From Pseudomonas viridiflava (GTDB lineage: Bacteria; Pseudomonadota; Gammaproteobacteria; Pseudomonadales; Pseudomonadaceae), in assembly GCF_900582625.1 (NCBI RefSeq), contig NZ_UTIQ01000084.1, positions 868,001 to 932,000 of the forward strand: 64,000 nucleotides of DNA. The letters run 5' to 3'. Positions 34,917 through 44,334 of this stretch are shown here, piece after piece. The notes beneath the pieces were generated by a model that was not told where the DNA came from, did no database searches, and saw nothing but the letters and a program-made list of their open reading frames with translations. The number at the start of each line of letters is the position of its first letter. The stretch's first letter is position 1. The position numbers were made by a program, and so were the translations under genes.

Positions 34917-37301
34917 ATGAACAGCGAAGGACTCAGCAAAGCGGATGAGCTGAAAGACTCAGCCGTTGCGGGACAGGCAGTGATCGAGAAGGCCGCGAGC
35001 GGCAAGGCGGCGGAAAAAGCGGCCGTTGAAAAAGTCAGCGTCGACAAGGCCAGTGCCGAAAAGGCGGCCGAGCCCAAGGTAGCAGCTGAAAAAGCCAGCG
35101 CCGATAAATCGGGCACTGACAAATCGTCCACTGACAAGCCCGTCGCTGAGCCGGCGCACGAACCGGCTCACGAAGAGCCGATTGCCGCTGCTCCTGAACC
35201 CGCGCCAGCGCCGCCGCCGATTCCAGGCTTGGATGACAGCAGCTTGTATATCCATCGCGAGCTGTCGCAGCTGCAGTTCAATATCCGCGTGCTCGAGCAG
35301 GCGCTGGATGAGTCGTACCCGTTGCTGGAGCGGTTGAAGTTTCTGCTGATCTTCTCCAGCAACCTCGACGAATTTTTCGAAATTCGCGTGGCTGGGCTGA
35401 AGAAACAAATCACCTTCGCCCGCGAACAAGCAGGTGCCGATGGCTTGCAGCCGCACCAAGTGCTTTCGCAGATCAGCACGCTGGTGCACGACCAAGTGCA
35501 CCGCCAGTACGCGATTCTTAACGACGTGCTGTTTCCCGAGTTGGCCAAGCACAACATCACCTTTATTCGTCGTCGCTACTGGACGACCAAAATCAAAGCG
35601 TGGGTGCGCCGTTATTTCCGCGACGAGATCGCGCCGATCATCACGCCCATTGGCCTTGACCCGACGCACCCGTTCCCGTTGTTGGTGAACAAGAGCCTGA
35701 ACTTCATCGTTGAGCTAGAAGGTATCGATGCCTTCGGCCGCGACTCCGGTCTGGCGATTATTCCCGCACCGCGCCTGTTGCCGCGCGTCATCAAGGTGCC
35801 TGAAGAGGTGGGCGGGCCTGGCGATAATCACGTGTTCCTGTCGTCGATGATTCACGCCCACGCGGACGACCTGTTCCAAGGCATGAAAGTGAAGGGCTGC
35901 TATCAGTTCCGGCTGACGCGAAACGCCGACCTTTCCCTCGATTCCGAAGACGTAGAAGACCTGGCGCGCGCACTGCGCGGCGAGCTGTTTTCCCGTCGCT
36001 ACGGTGACGCGGTGCGCCTTGAAGTGGCGGATACCTGCCCGGCGCATCTGGCCGACTACCTGCTCAAACAATTCAGCCTTAGCGAAAGCGAGCTGTACCG
36101 CGTTAACGGCCCGGTCAACCTGACCCGGTTGTTCAGCATCACCGGTCTGGACAGCCACCCGGAGCTGCAATACGCGCCCTTTACGCCGGTCATTCCCAAG
36201 CTGCTGCAAAACAGCGACAACCTGTTCAACGTGGTCAGCAAGCAAGACATTTTGCTGCTGCACCCGTTTGAATCGTTTACCCCGGTGGTCGACGTGCTGC
36301 GCCAAGCCGCCAAAGACCCGCACGTGCTGGCTATCAAACAGACGCTGTACCGCAGCGGCGCCAACTCGGAAATCGTCGATGCGCTGGTCGATGCCGCGCG
36401 CAACGGTAAGGAAGTCACGGCGGTAATTGAGCTGCGTGCGCGGTTCGACGAGGAATCCAACCTGCAATTGGCCAGCCGTTTACAGGCCGCCGGTGCGGTG
36501 GTGATTTACGGCGTGGTGGGCTTTAAAACCCACGCCAAAATGATGCTGATATTGCGCCGCGAAGCCGGCGAGATCGTGCGTTACGCCCATTTGGGCACCG
36601 GTAACTACCACGCCGGTAACGCCCGCTTGTACACCGACTACAGCTTGATCACCTCTGACGATGCGCTGTGTGAAGACGTGTCCAAACTGTTCAGTCAGCT
36701 GATCGGCATGGGTAAAACCTTGCGCATGAAAAAGCTCCTGCATGCGCCGTTCACCCTAAAGAAAACCTTACTGGACATGATCGCCCGCGAAACCGCGCTG
36801 GCCGCTGAAGGCAAACCGGCGCACATCATTGCCAAGTTCAACTCGCTAACCGATCCGAAAATTATCCGCGCGTTGTACAAAGCCAGCCAGACCGGCGTGC
36901 GCATCGATTTGGTGGTGCGCGGCATGTGCTGCCTGCGTCCGGGCATTGCTGGGGTGTCGCACAACATTCACGTGCGCTCGATCATTGGCCGCTTCCTTGA
37001 GCACACGCGGGTGTTCTACTTCCTCAACGATTTCGACGAGAAAATTTACCTGTCGAGCGCGGACTGGATGGAGCGCAACCTGGATAAGCGGGTGGAAACC
37101 TGTTTCCCGGTCGAAGGCAAAAAGCTGATTACGCGGGTGAAGAAAGAGCTGGAGTCGTACCTGACCGACAACACCCAAAGCTGGGTGCTGCAGCCGGACG
37201 GCCGTTACGTTCGCTCCAGCCCGACCGGCAACCAGAACCCGCGCAGCGCGCAGGCCGGGTTGTTGGAAAAGCTGACCAATCCGCCGCTTAGTGTGCGTTG
37301 A
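34917..37301 (+). CDS. ppk: Polyphosphate kinase 1 with Lys/Ala-rich N-terminal extension
   Basis: Makes polyphosphate from ATP. It is 794 residues, against about 736 in P. aeruginosa. The catalytic part begins near residue 105 ([20 protein letters not shown]). The phospholipase-D-like His motifs are GFKTHAKM (His539, the expected autophosphorylated residue) and HLGTGNYH near 558-565; [15 protein letters not shown] is near the end. Residues 1-100 are low complexity: Ala, Lys, Glu, then Pro-rich ([20 protein letters not shown]), predicted disordered. The start ATG is the only early one, since the extension begins [16 protein letters not shown]; no later Met falls near residue 105. Transcription ends at the hairpin at 37389. 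Confidence 0.95.
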   Translation: MNSEGLSKADELKDSAVAGQAVIEKAASGKAAEKAAVEKVSVDKASAEKAAEPKVAAEKASADKSGTDKSSTDKPVAEPAHEPAHEEPIAAAPEPAPAPPPIPGLDDSSLYIHRELSQLQFNIRVLEQALDESYPLLERLKFLLIFSSNLDEFFEIRVAGLKKQITFAREQAGADGLQPHQVLSQISTLVHDQVHRQYAILNDVLFPELAKHNITFIRRRYWTTKIKAWVRRYFRDEIAPIITPIGLDPTHPFPLLVNKSLNFIVELEGIDAFGRDSGLAIIPAPRLLPRVIKVPEEVGGPGDNHVFLSSMIHAHADDLFQGMKVKGCYQFRLTRNADLSLDSEDVEDLARALRGELFSRRYGDAVRLEVADTCPAHLADYLLKQFSLSESELYRVNGPVNLTRLFSITGLDSHPELQYAPFTPVIPKLLQNSDNLFNVVSKQDILLLHPFESFTPVVDVLRQAAKDPHVLAIKQTLYRSGANSEIVDALVDAARNGKEVTAVIELRARFDEESNLQLASRLQAAGAVVIYGVVGFKTHAKMMLILRREAGEIVRYAHLGTGNYHAGNARLYTDYSLITSDDALCEDVSKLFSQLIGMGKTLRMKKLLHAPFTLKKTLLDMIARETALAAEGKPAHIIAKFNSLTDPKIIRALYKASQTGVRIDLVVRGMCCLRPGIAGVSHNIHVRSIIGRFLEHTRVFYFLNDFDEKIYLSSADWMERNLDKRVETCFPVEGKKLITRVKKELESYLTDNTQSWVLQPDGRYVRSSPTGNQNPRSAQAGLLEKLTNPPLSVR

Positions 37302-37314
37302 CACTGGCCGTAAC

Positions 37315-37375
37315 ATCGAGGCTGAAGCCTCTCCCACAGGAGCCTGCTTTTTTTGGGAGGGGCCTTAGCCTCGAT
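37315..37375. repeat. REP-like inverted repeat after ppk
   Basis: ATCGAGGCTGAAGCCTCTCC (from 37315) faces GGGAGGGGCCTTAGCCTCGAT (to 37375), imperfect 22-bp arms around an 17-base centre. The sequence type, containing GGCT...AGCC and CTCCCACAGG, is that of a short dispersed Pseudomonas repeat. Genome copy number cannot be seen here. Confidence 0.7.
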
Positions 37376-37388
37376 AATTTTGAACAAG

Positions 37389-37416
37389 AAAAAGCCGCTC
37401 AATTGAGCGGCTTTTT
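37389..37416. terminator. Bidirectional terminator between ppk and ppx
   Basis: AAAAGCCGCTC and GAGCGGCTTTTT flank the loop AATT. The A-run upstream and T-run downstream let it act for ppk on the plus strand and ppx on the minus strand. Confidence 0.9.
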
Positions 37417-37430
37417 CGTGGCTGAACTAC

Positions 37431-38933
37431 TCAGCGCACGCTGAGCGTTAGCCCGATGCGTTTGAGCCACTCGGCTTCGGCTTCAAAGTCCGCTTGGGTA
37501 AGCGGGTTGGCGGCTAGCCAGCCATCCGGGAACTCAAGGTCGAGGGAGTCATCGCTGGCCCGTAGCTTCACCTTGGGCATTTCCTGCGTTCCACGAATGT
37601 GGTGGAACAGGATGGCGAAGCGCAGCAACACGCACAGGCGCATCAGCTTGACGCCGTGGTCACCGAATTCTCCGAACTTATCTTTGGGAATATTGCGGCG
37701 ATGGCCGCGTACCAGCAGGGCGAGCATCTGTTGGTCCTGGCGCGAGAAGCCGCCGAGGTCCGAGTGCTCGACCAGGTAAGCGCCGTGCTTGTGGTAGGAG
37801 TAGTGGGCGATATCCAGCCCTACTTCGTGCACTTTACTGGCCCAGCTCAACAGCTCGCGGTGCCACTCATCTTCAAGCCCCCAGGAGGCCGCGACGTCAT
37901 CGAGCGCTTCCAGTGCCTTGGCCTCGACGCGTTGCGCCTGTTCCAGATCGACGTGGTAACGCTCCATCAGCGCGCTCAGGGTGCGCTCGCGAACATCTTC
38001 GTGGTGATGGCGACCCAGCAGGTCATACAGCACACCTTCACGCAGCGCGCCCTCGGAGTGGGTCATGGTGTGCAGGTCCATGGCGTCGAAGATGGCTTCG
38101 AGAATCGCCAGGCCGGCAGGGAAAATGGCGCGACGGTCGGGCTTGATACCGTCCATGTCTAGCTTGTCGGCTTCGCCCAGTTTCAGCACGCGTCGCTTCA
38201 GCCAGGCCAGGCCCTCCGCGGTGACTTCGCCATTGCCGTGGCCACCGGCTTTGATGGCCAGGCCAACCGCGCGAATGGTGCCGGAGGCGCCCACGGCTTC
38301 GTCCCAGCCGAGGCGGCGCAGACTGTGTTCAATGCCCATCAATTCCAGGCGCGCGGCGGTGTAGGCCTGGGCGTAGCGGGCAGGAGTGATCTTGCCGTCG
38401 CGGAAATAACGTTGGGTAAAACTCACGCAGCCCATCTGCAGGCTTTCACGCAGCAGCGGTTCGAAACGCTGGCCGATGATGAACTCGGTGCTGCCGCCGC
38501 CGATGTCGGCCACCAGGCGTTTGCCGGGGGTGTCGGCCAGGGTGTGGGAAACGCCGAGATAAATAAGCCGCGCTTCTTCGCGCCCGGAAATCACCTCCAC
38601 CGGATGGCCCAGAATTTCCTCTGCACGGCGGATAAACACCGAACGGTTGCGAGCTTCGCGCAAGGCGTTGGTGCCCACTACGCGCACCGCGCCGGGCGGC
38701 AGGCTGTTGGTCAGTTGGGCGAAGCGGCGCAGGCAGTCGAGGCCGCGTTGCATGGCCTCTTCATTCAGCTCGCGTTGTTCATCGATCCCGGCGGCCAGCT
38801 GCACCTTTTCGCCCATGCGCTCCAGAATGCGGATCTCGCCGTGATCGGCTTTTGCCAGAACGATATGGAAGCTGTTCGAGCCAAGGTCGATGGCGGCGAT
38901 CATGGAGAAGTGCTTGGCAGGGCTTTGCGGCAT
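37431..38933 (-). CDS. ppx: Exopolyphosphatase
   Basis: Degrades polyphosphate from its ends; the family also covers guanosine pentaphosphate phosphatases. The 500-residue protein has the actin-fold nucleotide motifs [16 protein letters not shown] (near residues 12-29) and [15 protein letters not shown] (near 142), plus the HD-like C-terminal domain with [19 protein letters not shown] and [22 protein letters not shown]. Start [18 protein letters not shown] matches the family N-terminus. Convergent to ppk, sharing a bidirectional terminator. Confidence 0.96.
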   Translation of the reverse strand: MPQSPAKHFSMIAAIDLGSNSFHIVLAKADHGEIRILERMGEKVQLAAGIDEQRELNEEAMQRGLDCLRRFAQLTNSLPPGAVRVVGTNALREARNRSVFIRRAEEILGHPVEVISGREEARLIYLGVSHTLADTPGKRLVADIGGGSTEFIIGQRFEPLLRESLQMGCVSFTQRYFRDGKITPARYAQAYTAARLELMGIEHSLRRLGWDEAVGASGTIRAVGLAIKAGGHGNGEVTAEGLAWLKRRVLKLGEADKLDMDGIKPDRRAIFPAGLAILEAIFDAMDLHTMTHSEGALREGVLYDLLGRHHHEDVRERTLSALMERYHVDLEQAQRVEAKALEALDDVAASWGLEDEWHRELLSWASKVHEVGLDIAHYSYHKHGAYLVEHSDLGGFSRQDQQMLALLVRGHRRNIPKDKFGEFGDHGVKLMRLCVLLRFAILFHHIRGTQEMPKVKLRASDDSLDLEFPDGWLAANPLTQADFEAEAEWLKRIGLTLSVR

Positions 38934-39289
38934 GGTGTGATGGTCTCAGAGCTGTAGCTCGACATCGTGCCACGATCAGGCGATTGCGCCAACGCGACGG
39001 GTAAATCGGCAGTGCGTGATGTCGTTGCTGGAGTTGTTCTTTATAGCCGCAGGTCGGGCGGTGACAAGGTTTCGGCCGCGCAGTATGCCGGTGATGTACG
39101 TCGTATTTATGACCAATGTCATGCGCCAGGCGTACAGAAACGGAGCAACTGCGGCGGTTTTAAGTTCAATAGGCGATCAGTATTTGCGCGCCCCATCATA
39201 GCGAAGCTCAATCGGTAGGCGCTTTCGGTGTTGGCAAAGCCGGGCTATGATGGCGCCACTTTACATCCTTGCGACCCTGGAGAGTTTCC
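38934..39289. other. Intergenic region between ppx and trxA
   Basis: 356 bp separating divergent genes. A 83-codon plus-strand frame (38967-39218) spans most of it, but it has no ribosome site and its codon use is unlike neighbours. GAGAGTTTCC before 39290 is the trxA ribosome site. I see no convincing gene or RNA; the region presumably holds both promoters. Confidence 0.45.
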
Positions 39290-39616
39290 ATGAGCGAATT
39301 CATCACCCACGTCAGCGACGCCAGCTTTGAACAGGATGTGCTCCAGGCTGATGGCCCGGTTCTGGTCGATTATTGGGCTGAATGGTGCGGCCCGTGCAAA
39401 ATGATCGCCCCGGTTCTGGACGAGATCGCCCAGACTTACCAAGGCAAACTGAAAATCTGCAAACTGAACATCGACGAAAATCAGGACACCCCGCCTAAAT
39501 ATAACGTGCGTGGTATTCCGACCCTGATGCTGTTCAAGAATGGCGCGGTCGAAGCGACGAAAGTAGGCGCCTTGTCGAAATCGCAGCTGGCTGCGTTCCT
39601 CGACAGCAACATCTAA
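39290..39616 (+). CDS. trxA: Thioredoxin 1
   Basis: Cytoplasmic disulfide reductase, 108 residues like E. coli TrxA. The active-site loop is [10 protein letters not shown], with the buried Asp in VLVDYWAEW and cis-Pro in [13 protein letters not shown]. The start at [14 protein letters not shown] (39290) is preferred because GGAGAG precedes it and homologues begin MSE; the first ATG at 39269 would add seven residues. A terminator follows 28 bp later, ahead of rho. Confidence 0.97.
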   Translation: MSEFITHVSDASFEQDVLQADGPVLVDYWAEWCGPCKMIAPVLDEIAQTYQGKLKICKLNIDENQDTPPKYNVRGIPTLMLFKNGAVEATKVGALSKSQLAAFLDSNI

Positions 39617-39644
39617 GTCGTAAGGATTTTCTCCTTTGCGCCTG

Positions 39645-39671
39645 AAAGCCCCGTCCTATGCGGGGCTTTTT
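39645..39671 (+). terminator. Rho-independent terminator after trxA
   Basis: AAAGCCCCG (39645-39653), a seven-base loop TCCTATG, then CGGGGCTTT (39661-39669) and TT. A nine-bp GC-rich stem with a T-tract, clearly in the trxA-rho gap. Confidence 0.9.
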
Positions 39672-39802
39672 CATTGCGCCAGCACTAGACGCTCCGTAAA
39701 GCCGATGGTACATTCGGCCTCGCAACGGTTCCTCCGTTGCTCTCTGTAAGCCGTCGCCGACGCATTCCTACTCGATACCTATCGATAAACAAGCAGGCGA
39801 TC

Positions 39803-39838
39803 ATGCTGCGTTCTCCGCAGTCCGGCCTCATAAGCTAA
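39803..39838 (+). CDS. Possible rho leader peptide
   Basis: A short open frame ATG-CTG-CGT... encoding 11 residues, MLRSPQSGLIS, then stop, within the 206-bp rho leader. AGG lies nine bases upstream. It is followed by a pyrimidine-rich run (TTATTTCCCCTCCTTTTC) and then rho. The E. coli rho leader encodes a leader peptide and undergoes autogenous attenuation, so the idea is plausible, but this sequence has no clear relation to that peptide. Confidence 0.35.
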   Translation: MLRSPQSGLIS

Positions 39839-39877
39839 GCGCTTATTTCCCCTCCTTTTCGAATACGTCATTCCTAT

Positions 39878-41137
39878 ATGAATCTGACTGAACTCAAGCA
39901 AAAGCCGATTACCGAACTGCTCGAAATGGCCGAACAGATGGGCATAGAAAATATGGCCCGTTCGCGCAAGCAGGACGTGATTTTCTCCCTGTTGAAAAAG
40001 CACGCTAAGAGCGGCGAGGAAATCTCCGGTGATGGCGTGCTGGAGATCCTCCAGGACGGCTTCGGCTTCCTTCGTTCCGCCGATGCCTCTTACCTGGCCG
40101 GTCCGGACGACATCTACGTTTCACCTAGCCAGATCCGCCGTTTTAACTTGCGCACTGGCGACACCATCGTTGGCAAGATTCGCCCGCCCAAAGAAGGCGA
40201 GCGTTACTTCGCGTTGCTCAAGGTCGACACCATCAACTTCGACCGTCCCGAGAACGCCAAGAACAAAATCCTGTTCGAAAACCTCACGCCCTTGTTCCCC
40301 AATAAGCGCCTGATCATGGAAGCCGGCAACGGCTCCACTGAAGACCTGACCGGCCGTGTTATCGACCTCTGTGCCCCTATCGGCAAGGGTCAACGCGGTC
40401 TGATCGTGGCACCGCCCAAAGCCGGTAAAACGATCATGCTGCAGAACATCGCGGCCAACATCACCCGCAACAACCCTGAGTGCCACCTCATCGTTCTGCT
40501 GATCGATGAGCGCCCGGAAGAAGTGACGGAAATGCAGCGCACCGTGCGCGGCGAAGTGGTCGCTTCCACCTTCGATGAGCCGCCAACCCGTCACGTGCAG
40601 GTTGCCGAAATGGTGATCGAGAAGGCCAAGCGCCTGGTTGAGCACAAGAAAGACGTGGTCATCCTGCTCGACTCCATCACCCGTCTGGCGCGCGCCTACA
40701 ACACCGTGATTCCAAGCTCCGGCAAGGTGCTCACCGGTGGTGTTGATGCCCACGCTTTGGAGAAGCCGAAACGTTTCTTCGGTGCGGCACGAAACATTGA
40801 AGAAGGCGGTTCGCTGACCATCATCGCCACCGCGCTGGTTGAAACCGGTTCGAAGATGGATGAAGTGATTTACGAAGAGTTCAAAGGCACCGGCAACATG
40901 GAGCTGCCGCTGGACCGTCGCATTGCCGAGAAGCGTGTTTTCCCAGCCATCAACATCAACCGCTCCGGCACGCGCCGCGAAGAGTTGCTGACGGCCGAAG
41001 ACGAGCTGCAACGCATGTGGATTCTGCGTAAGTTGCTGCACCCGATGGATGAAATCGCCGCTATCGAGTTCTTGCTTGATCGCCTGAAGGCGACCAAAAC
41101 CAACGACGAGTTCTTCCAGTCGATGAAGCGCAAGTAA
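39878..41137 (+). CDS. rho: Transcription termination factor Rho
   Basis: Hexameric RNA helicase that ends transcription at Rho-dependent sites. The 419 residues match the family. An N-terminal helical part ([20 protein letters not shown]) and cold-shock-like RNA-binding domain ([23 protein letters not shown]) precede the ATPase core, with Walker [12 protein letters not shown] near residue 180, Walker [17 protein letters not shown] and the Q-loop region [31 protein letters not shown] leader precedes the ATG but with no good Shine-Dalgarno match. The 206-bp leader includes a small open frame. Confidence 0.97.
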   Translation: MNLTELKQKPITELLEMAEQMGIENMARSRKQDVIFSLLKKHAKSGEEISGDGVLEILQDGFGFLRSADASYLAGPDDIYVSPSQIRRFNLRTGDTIVGKIRPPKEGERYFALLKVDTINFDRPENAKNKILFENLTPLFPNKRLIMEAGNGSTEDLTGRVIDLCAPIGKGQRGLIVAPPKAGKTIMLQNIAANITRNNPECHLIVLLIDERPEEVTEMQRTVRGEVVASTFDEPPTRHVQVAEMVIEKAKRLVEHKKDVVILLDSITRLARAYNTVIPSSGKVLTGGVDAHALEKPKRFFGAARNIEEGGSLTIIATALVETGSKMDEVIYEEFKGTGNMELPLDRRIAEKRVFPAININRSGTRREELLTAEDELQRMWILRKLLHPMDEIAAIEFLLDRLKATKTNDEFFQSMKRK

Positions 41138-41151
41138 CATTGTGAAGACAG

Positions 41152-41180
41152 GCAAAAGCCGGGGAAACCCGGCTTTTTGC
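41152..41180 (+). terminator. Rho-independent terminator after rho
   Basis: GCAAAAGCCGGG and CCCGGCTTTTTGC flank the loop GAAA. Strong stem with flanking A and T runs, so it may act on either strand. It starts 15 bp after the rho stop and precedes ubiD. Confidence 0.9.
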
Positions 41181-41260
41181 TACCTGCGCGGCGCGCATTG
41201 TGCGGTGCCAACAGGCTAAACTTTTCACCCTCTCTCGAGCGCCCTAAACGAGGCTCAAGC

Positions 41261-42727
41261 ATGCAGTATCGCGATCTGCGCGACTTTATCCGTGGCCTGG
41301 AACAACGTGGCGAGCTCAAACGCATCACCGTGCCCGTCTCGCCCGTGCTGGAAATGACCGAAATCTGCGACCGCACCCTGCGGCGCAAAGGGCCAGCGCT
41401 GTTGTTCGAAAACCCGACCGGCTTCGATATGCCGGTACTCGGAAACCTGTTTGGCACGCCTGAGCGTGTGGCGCTCGGCATGGGCGCAGAGGCGGTAAGC
41501 GAGCTGCGCGAGATCGGCAAATTGCTGGCATTTCTCAAAGAGCCCGAGCCGCCGAAGGGCCTGAAAGACGCTTGGTCGAAGCTGCCGATTTTCAAAAAAA
41601 TCATTTCCATGGCGCCCAAGGTGGTGAAAGACGCACCTTGTCAGGAAGTGATCGAAGAAGGCGACGCGGTCGATCTCGGTAACCTGCCGGTGCAAACCTG
41701 CTGGCCGGGCGACGTCGGTCCGTTGATCACGTGGGGCCTCACCGTCACCAAAGGGCCGAATAAAGATCGGCAGAACCTCGGCATCTACCGCCAGCAAGTA
41801 ATCGGTCGCAACAAGGTGATCACGCGCTGGCTCAGCCACCGCGGCGGCGCGCTGGATTTCAAAGAGTGGTGCGATAAGCACCCCGGTCAGCCGTTCCCGG
41901 TGGCCGTGGCGTTGGGCGCAGATCCGGCGACCATTCTCGGCGCCGTTACGCCGGTTCCCGACAGCCTTTCCGAATATGCCTTCGCCGGGCTGTTGCGTGG
42001 CAACCGCACCGAGTTGATCAAGTGCCGTGGCAGCGAACTGCAAGTGCCGGCCAGTGCCGAAATTGTGTTGGAAGGCGTAATCCATCCGGGCGAAATGGCG
42101 GACGAGGGCCCGTATGGCGACCACACCGGCTATTACAACGAGGTGGATCGTTTCCCGGTGTTCACCGTCGAACGTATTACCCGGCGACAAAAACCGATCT
42201 ACCACAGCACCTACACCGGTCGCCCGCCGGATGAACCGGCCATTCTTGGCGTGGCGCTGAATGAAGTGTTTGTGCCGATTCTGCAAAAGCAGTTTCCAGA
42301 AATCACCGATTTCTACCTGCCGCCTGAAGGCTGTTCGTACCGCATGGCGGTGGTGACCATGAAGAAGCAGTACCCGGGGCATGCCAAGCGCGTAATGCTG
42401 GGTGTGTGGTCGTTTTTGCGCCAGTTCATGTACACCAAATTCGTTATCGTGACCGACGACGACATCAATGCGCGGGACTGGAACGACGTGATCTGGGCCA
42501 TTACCACACGCATGGACCCCAAGCGTGACACGGTATTGATCGACAACACACCGATCGACTACCTCGACTTCGCCTCGCCGGTTTCCGGTTTGGGTTCGAA
42601 GATGGGCCTGGACGCCACGCACAAATGGCCCGGCGAAACCACGCGTGAATGGGGCCGTGTGATCGTCAAGGATGACGCCGTTACCCAACGCGTCGATGCG
42701 ATGTGGAAGGACCTTGGAATAGAGTGA
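41261..42727 (+). CDS. ubiD: 3-octaprenyl-4-hydroxybenzoate carboxy-lyase UbiD
   Basis: Decarboxylates the polyprenyl-hydroxybenzoate intermediate of ubiquinone synthesis, using prenylated FMN supplied by UbiX. The 488 residues fit the family. Recognisable parts are [19 protein letters not shown] at the start, [40 protein letters not shown] (the EGVIHPGE...E region with conserved acidic residues), and [21 protein letters not shown]. The start at 41261 has GAGG before it; the upstream ATG at 41177 lies inside the rho terminator. The stop shares bases with the following reductase start (TGATG). Confidence 0.95.
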   Translation: MQYRDLRDFIRGLEQRGELKRITVPVSPVLEMTEICDRTLRRKGPALLFENPTGFDMPVLGNLFGTPERVALGMGAEAVSELREIGKLLAFLKEPEPPKGLKDAWSKLPIFKKIISMAPKVVKDAPCQEVIEEGDAVDLGNLPVQTCWPGDVGPLITWGLTVTKGPNKDRQNLGIYRQQVIGRNKVITRWLSHRGGALDFKEWCDKHPGQPFPVAVALGADPATILGAVTPVPDSLSEYAFAGLLRGNRTELIKCRGSELQVPASAEIVLEGVIHPGEMADEGPYGDHTGYYNEVDRFPVFTVERITRRQKPIYHSTYTGRPPDEPAILGVALNEVFVPILQKQFPEITDFYLPPEGCSYRMAVVTMKKQYPGHAKRVMLGVWSFLRQFMYTKFVIVTDDDINARDWNDVIWAITTRMDPKRDTVLIDNTPIDYLDFASPVSGLGSKMGLDATHKWPGETTREWGRVIVKDDAVTQRVDAMWKDLGIE

Positions 42728-43695
42728 TGAAAGTAACCCTGCAACCCTCCGGCGCGGTGCTCGACGTAAACCCCGGCGAGCGCATCCTTGATGCCGCCCG
42801 GCGTCTGGGCTACGACTGCCCGCAGGCCTGTCGCAACGGCAACTGCCACATCTGCGCGGCGCTGCTGGTTGAGGGCGCCGTGCAGCAAAACGGCGAGGCG
42901 CGCACCCAGGGGGAACTGTTCACCTGCCTGGCCGAGCCGCTTGAAGACTGCGTGTTGCATTGGGATGGCGTATTGGCGCCCGGCGAATTGCCGGTGCGCA
43001 CGCTGCGCTGTCAGGTGGTGGCGTGCACGCCTGTTGGCGGCGATGTGTGGCGGGTGAACCTGCGCGCGCCGGCCGGCAAAGTGCCGCGTTATCACGCAGG
43101 GCAATACGTGATGGTGCGCCGGGATGACGGCGAGCAATCGGCGTTTTCCCTCGCTTCGGCGCCTTCTCAAGGGCGCGAACTGGAGCTGCACATTCTCGGG
43201 CGTGAAGACAGTGCGCTGAGCTTGCTGGAACAGCTGCAGCGAGAGCCGATGGTGGAAATCCGGATGCCGTTTGGTGACGCGCACCTAGCCGAGTTGCCCG
43301 CTGGCCCGTTGATTCTGATTGCCGCCGGCACCGGAATGGCGCAAATGCACAGCCTGATCGAGCATTGCCGAGCCACCGGTTTTGACTACCCCGTGCATTT
43401 GTATTGGGGCGCACGTCGTCCGGAAGATTTTTATCAGTTGCCGCATTGGGTAGATTGGCGGGCGATGCCCAATTTGCACCTGCACCAAGTGGTGAGCGAC
43501 GTGTGTGGTTGGCAAGGCCGCTGCGGCTTGCTGCACGAAGCCGTACGTGAAGATTTCGCCGATCTGAAACCACTGCATGTTTACGCCAGCGGTTCGCCGA
43601 TGATGGTGTACGCCACGCTGGATGCGTTGGTGGAAGCAGGAATGGACGCGCACCAGATGCGCGCCGACGTGTTCGCTTACGCGCCGCGCGGTTAG
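42727..43695 (+). CDS. 2Fe-2S ferredoxin-NAD(P)H reductase next to ubiD
   Basis: Electron-transfer flavoprotein, 322 residues. N-terminal plant-type 2Fe-2S domain (1-90) with Cys ligands in CPQACRNGNCHICAA and a fourth in LFTCLAEP. Then an FAD-binding domain (about 95-195) with QYVMVRRDDGEQSAFSLASAP, and an NAD(P) domain with ILIAAGTGMAQMHSLIEHC and YASGSPMMVYATLD. Such proteins are often labelled CDP-6-deoxy-delta-3,4-glucoseen reductase in Pseudomonas, a name from a sugar pathway that probably does not apply. The start ATG overlaps the ubiD stop by one base, so a role in ubiquinone synthesis or prenyl-FMN supply is a reasonable inference. Confidence 0.88.
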   Translation: MKVTLQPSGAVLDVNPGERILDAARRLGYDCPQACRNGNCHICAALLVEGAVQQNGEARTQGELFTCLAEPLEDCVLHWDGVLAPGELPVRTLRCQVVACTPVGGDVWRVNLRAPAGKVPRYHAGQYVMVRRDDGEQSAFSLASAPSQGRELELHILGREDSALSLLEQLQREPMVEIRMPFGDAHLAELPAGPLILIAAGTGMAQMHSLIEHCRATGFDYPVHLYWGARRPEDFYQLPHWVDWRAMPNLHLHQVVSDVCGWQGRCGLLHEAVREDFADLKPLHVYASGSPMMVYATLDALVEAGMDAHQMRADVFAYAPRG

Positions 43696-44168
43696 AAGAC
43701 GCGCCAGCCGATGTTCAGCATCAATGCCGCTGCGCCGAGGATATTTAGCTCGGCGGTGGCGGGGCCGAGATGCATGCCCAGCGCGGGAACGACCGCAGGC
43801 GCGACGCCGAAGCGGTTAAGCGGAATTTTGTCGCGATACTCCCCTCGATAGCCATGCAGCAGACCGCCCGTTATTTTCAAGTAGATCGGTAGGCGATCGC
43901 TTTCAAAGCGTTTGCCGAAATACGCGTACTGCGTCGGTTGATTAAACGAGTTGCGGAAAAGCCCCACGCCATAGAGCCATGCGTGCGCATCGTCGTATTC
44001 GATGCCTATCAGTTTTTGATGATTGGTGTGGTCAGGATCGTCGTGGTAGTGCCGGGTATAGGCGCTGGTCTGGAACTGCCAAAAACTCCGCTGGGACGTT
44101 TCCTCGGCGTGCACACATAGAGAGGGAAGCAGCATTAAAGCGGCGAGTAAGGGAGTGAATGATTTCAT
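43692..44168 (-). CDS. Exported outer-membrane-like protein, unknown function
   Basis: A 158-residue protein with a signal peptide (MKSFTPLLAALMLLPSLCVHA). The mature part is rich in aromatic residues in alternating patterns (FQTSAYTRHYHDD, WLYGVGLFRNSF, QYAYFGKRFES, GGLLHGYRGEYRD), which suggests a small beta-barrel, and the C-terminal residue is Phe (WRVF), as expected for an outer-membrane protein. Its layout recalls the PagP-type small barrels, and similar Pseudomonas proteins have been labelled glycerol-3-phosphate transporters without evidence. The start at 44168 is chosen for the signal peptide; the ribosome site is poor. It overlaps the reductase stop on the opposite strand. Confidence 0.75.
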   Translation of the reverse strand: MKSFTPLLAALMLLPSLCVHAEETSQRSFWQFQTSAYTRHYHDDPDHTNHQKLIGIEYDDAHAWLYGVGLFRNSFNQPTQYAYFGKRFESDRLPIYLKITGGLLHGYRGEYRDKIPLNRFGVAPAVVPALGMHLGPATAELNILGAAALMLNIGWRVF

Positions 44169-44334
44169 GCTGTGCTCAGGAGGCGTGATGGGCATCGGCG
44201 GACGCCGAAAGCCTTTGTACCCGAGGTCGCAGAGCCGAAGAGTCAGCTCGTTTTGTGTGGCGTGTGGCGCCACTCAGCTTTTGATGTGAGACAGAGCGCC
44301 GCTTTTGGCGGCGATCTGCCCGACGGCGGGGTGC

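Noticed and set aside
38967..39218. 83-codon frame in the ppx-trxA gap, with a CHAP segment suggesting a broken cytochrome
   Set aside because: No ribosome site, no true CxxCH motif, and the similarity is too short. Treated as non-coding.
41255..42688. 477-codon minus-strand frame opposite ubiD
   Set aside because: Antisense shadow of a highly conserved gene; no recognisable domain.
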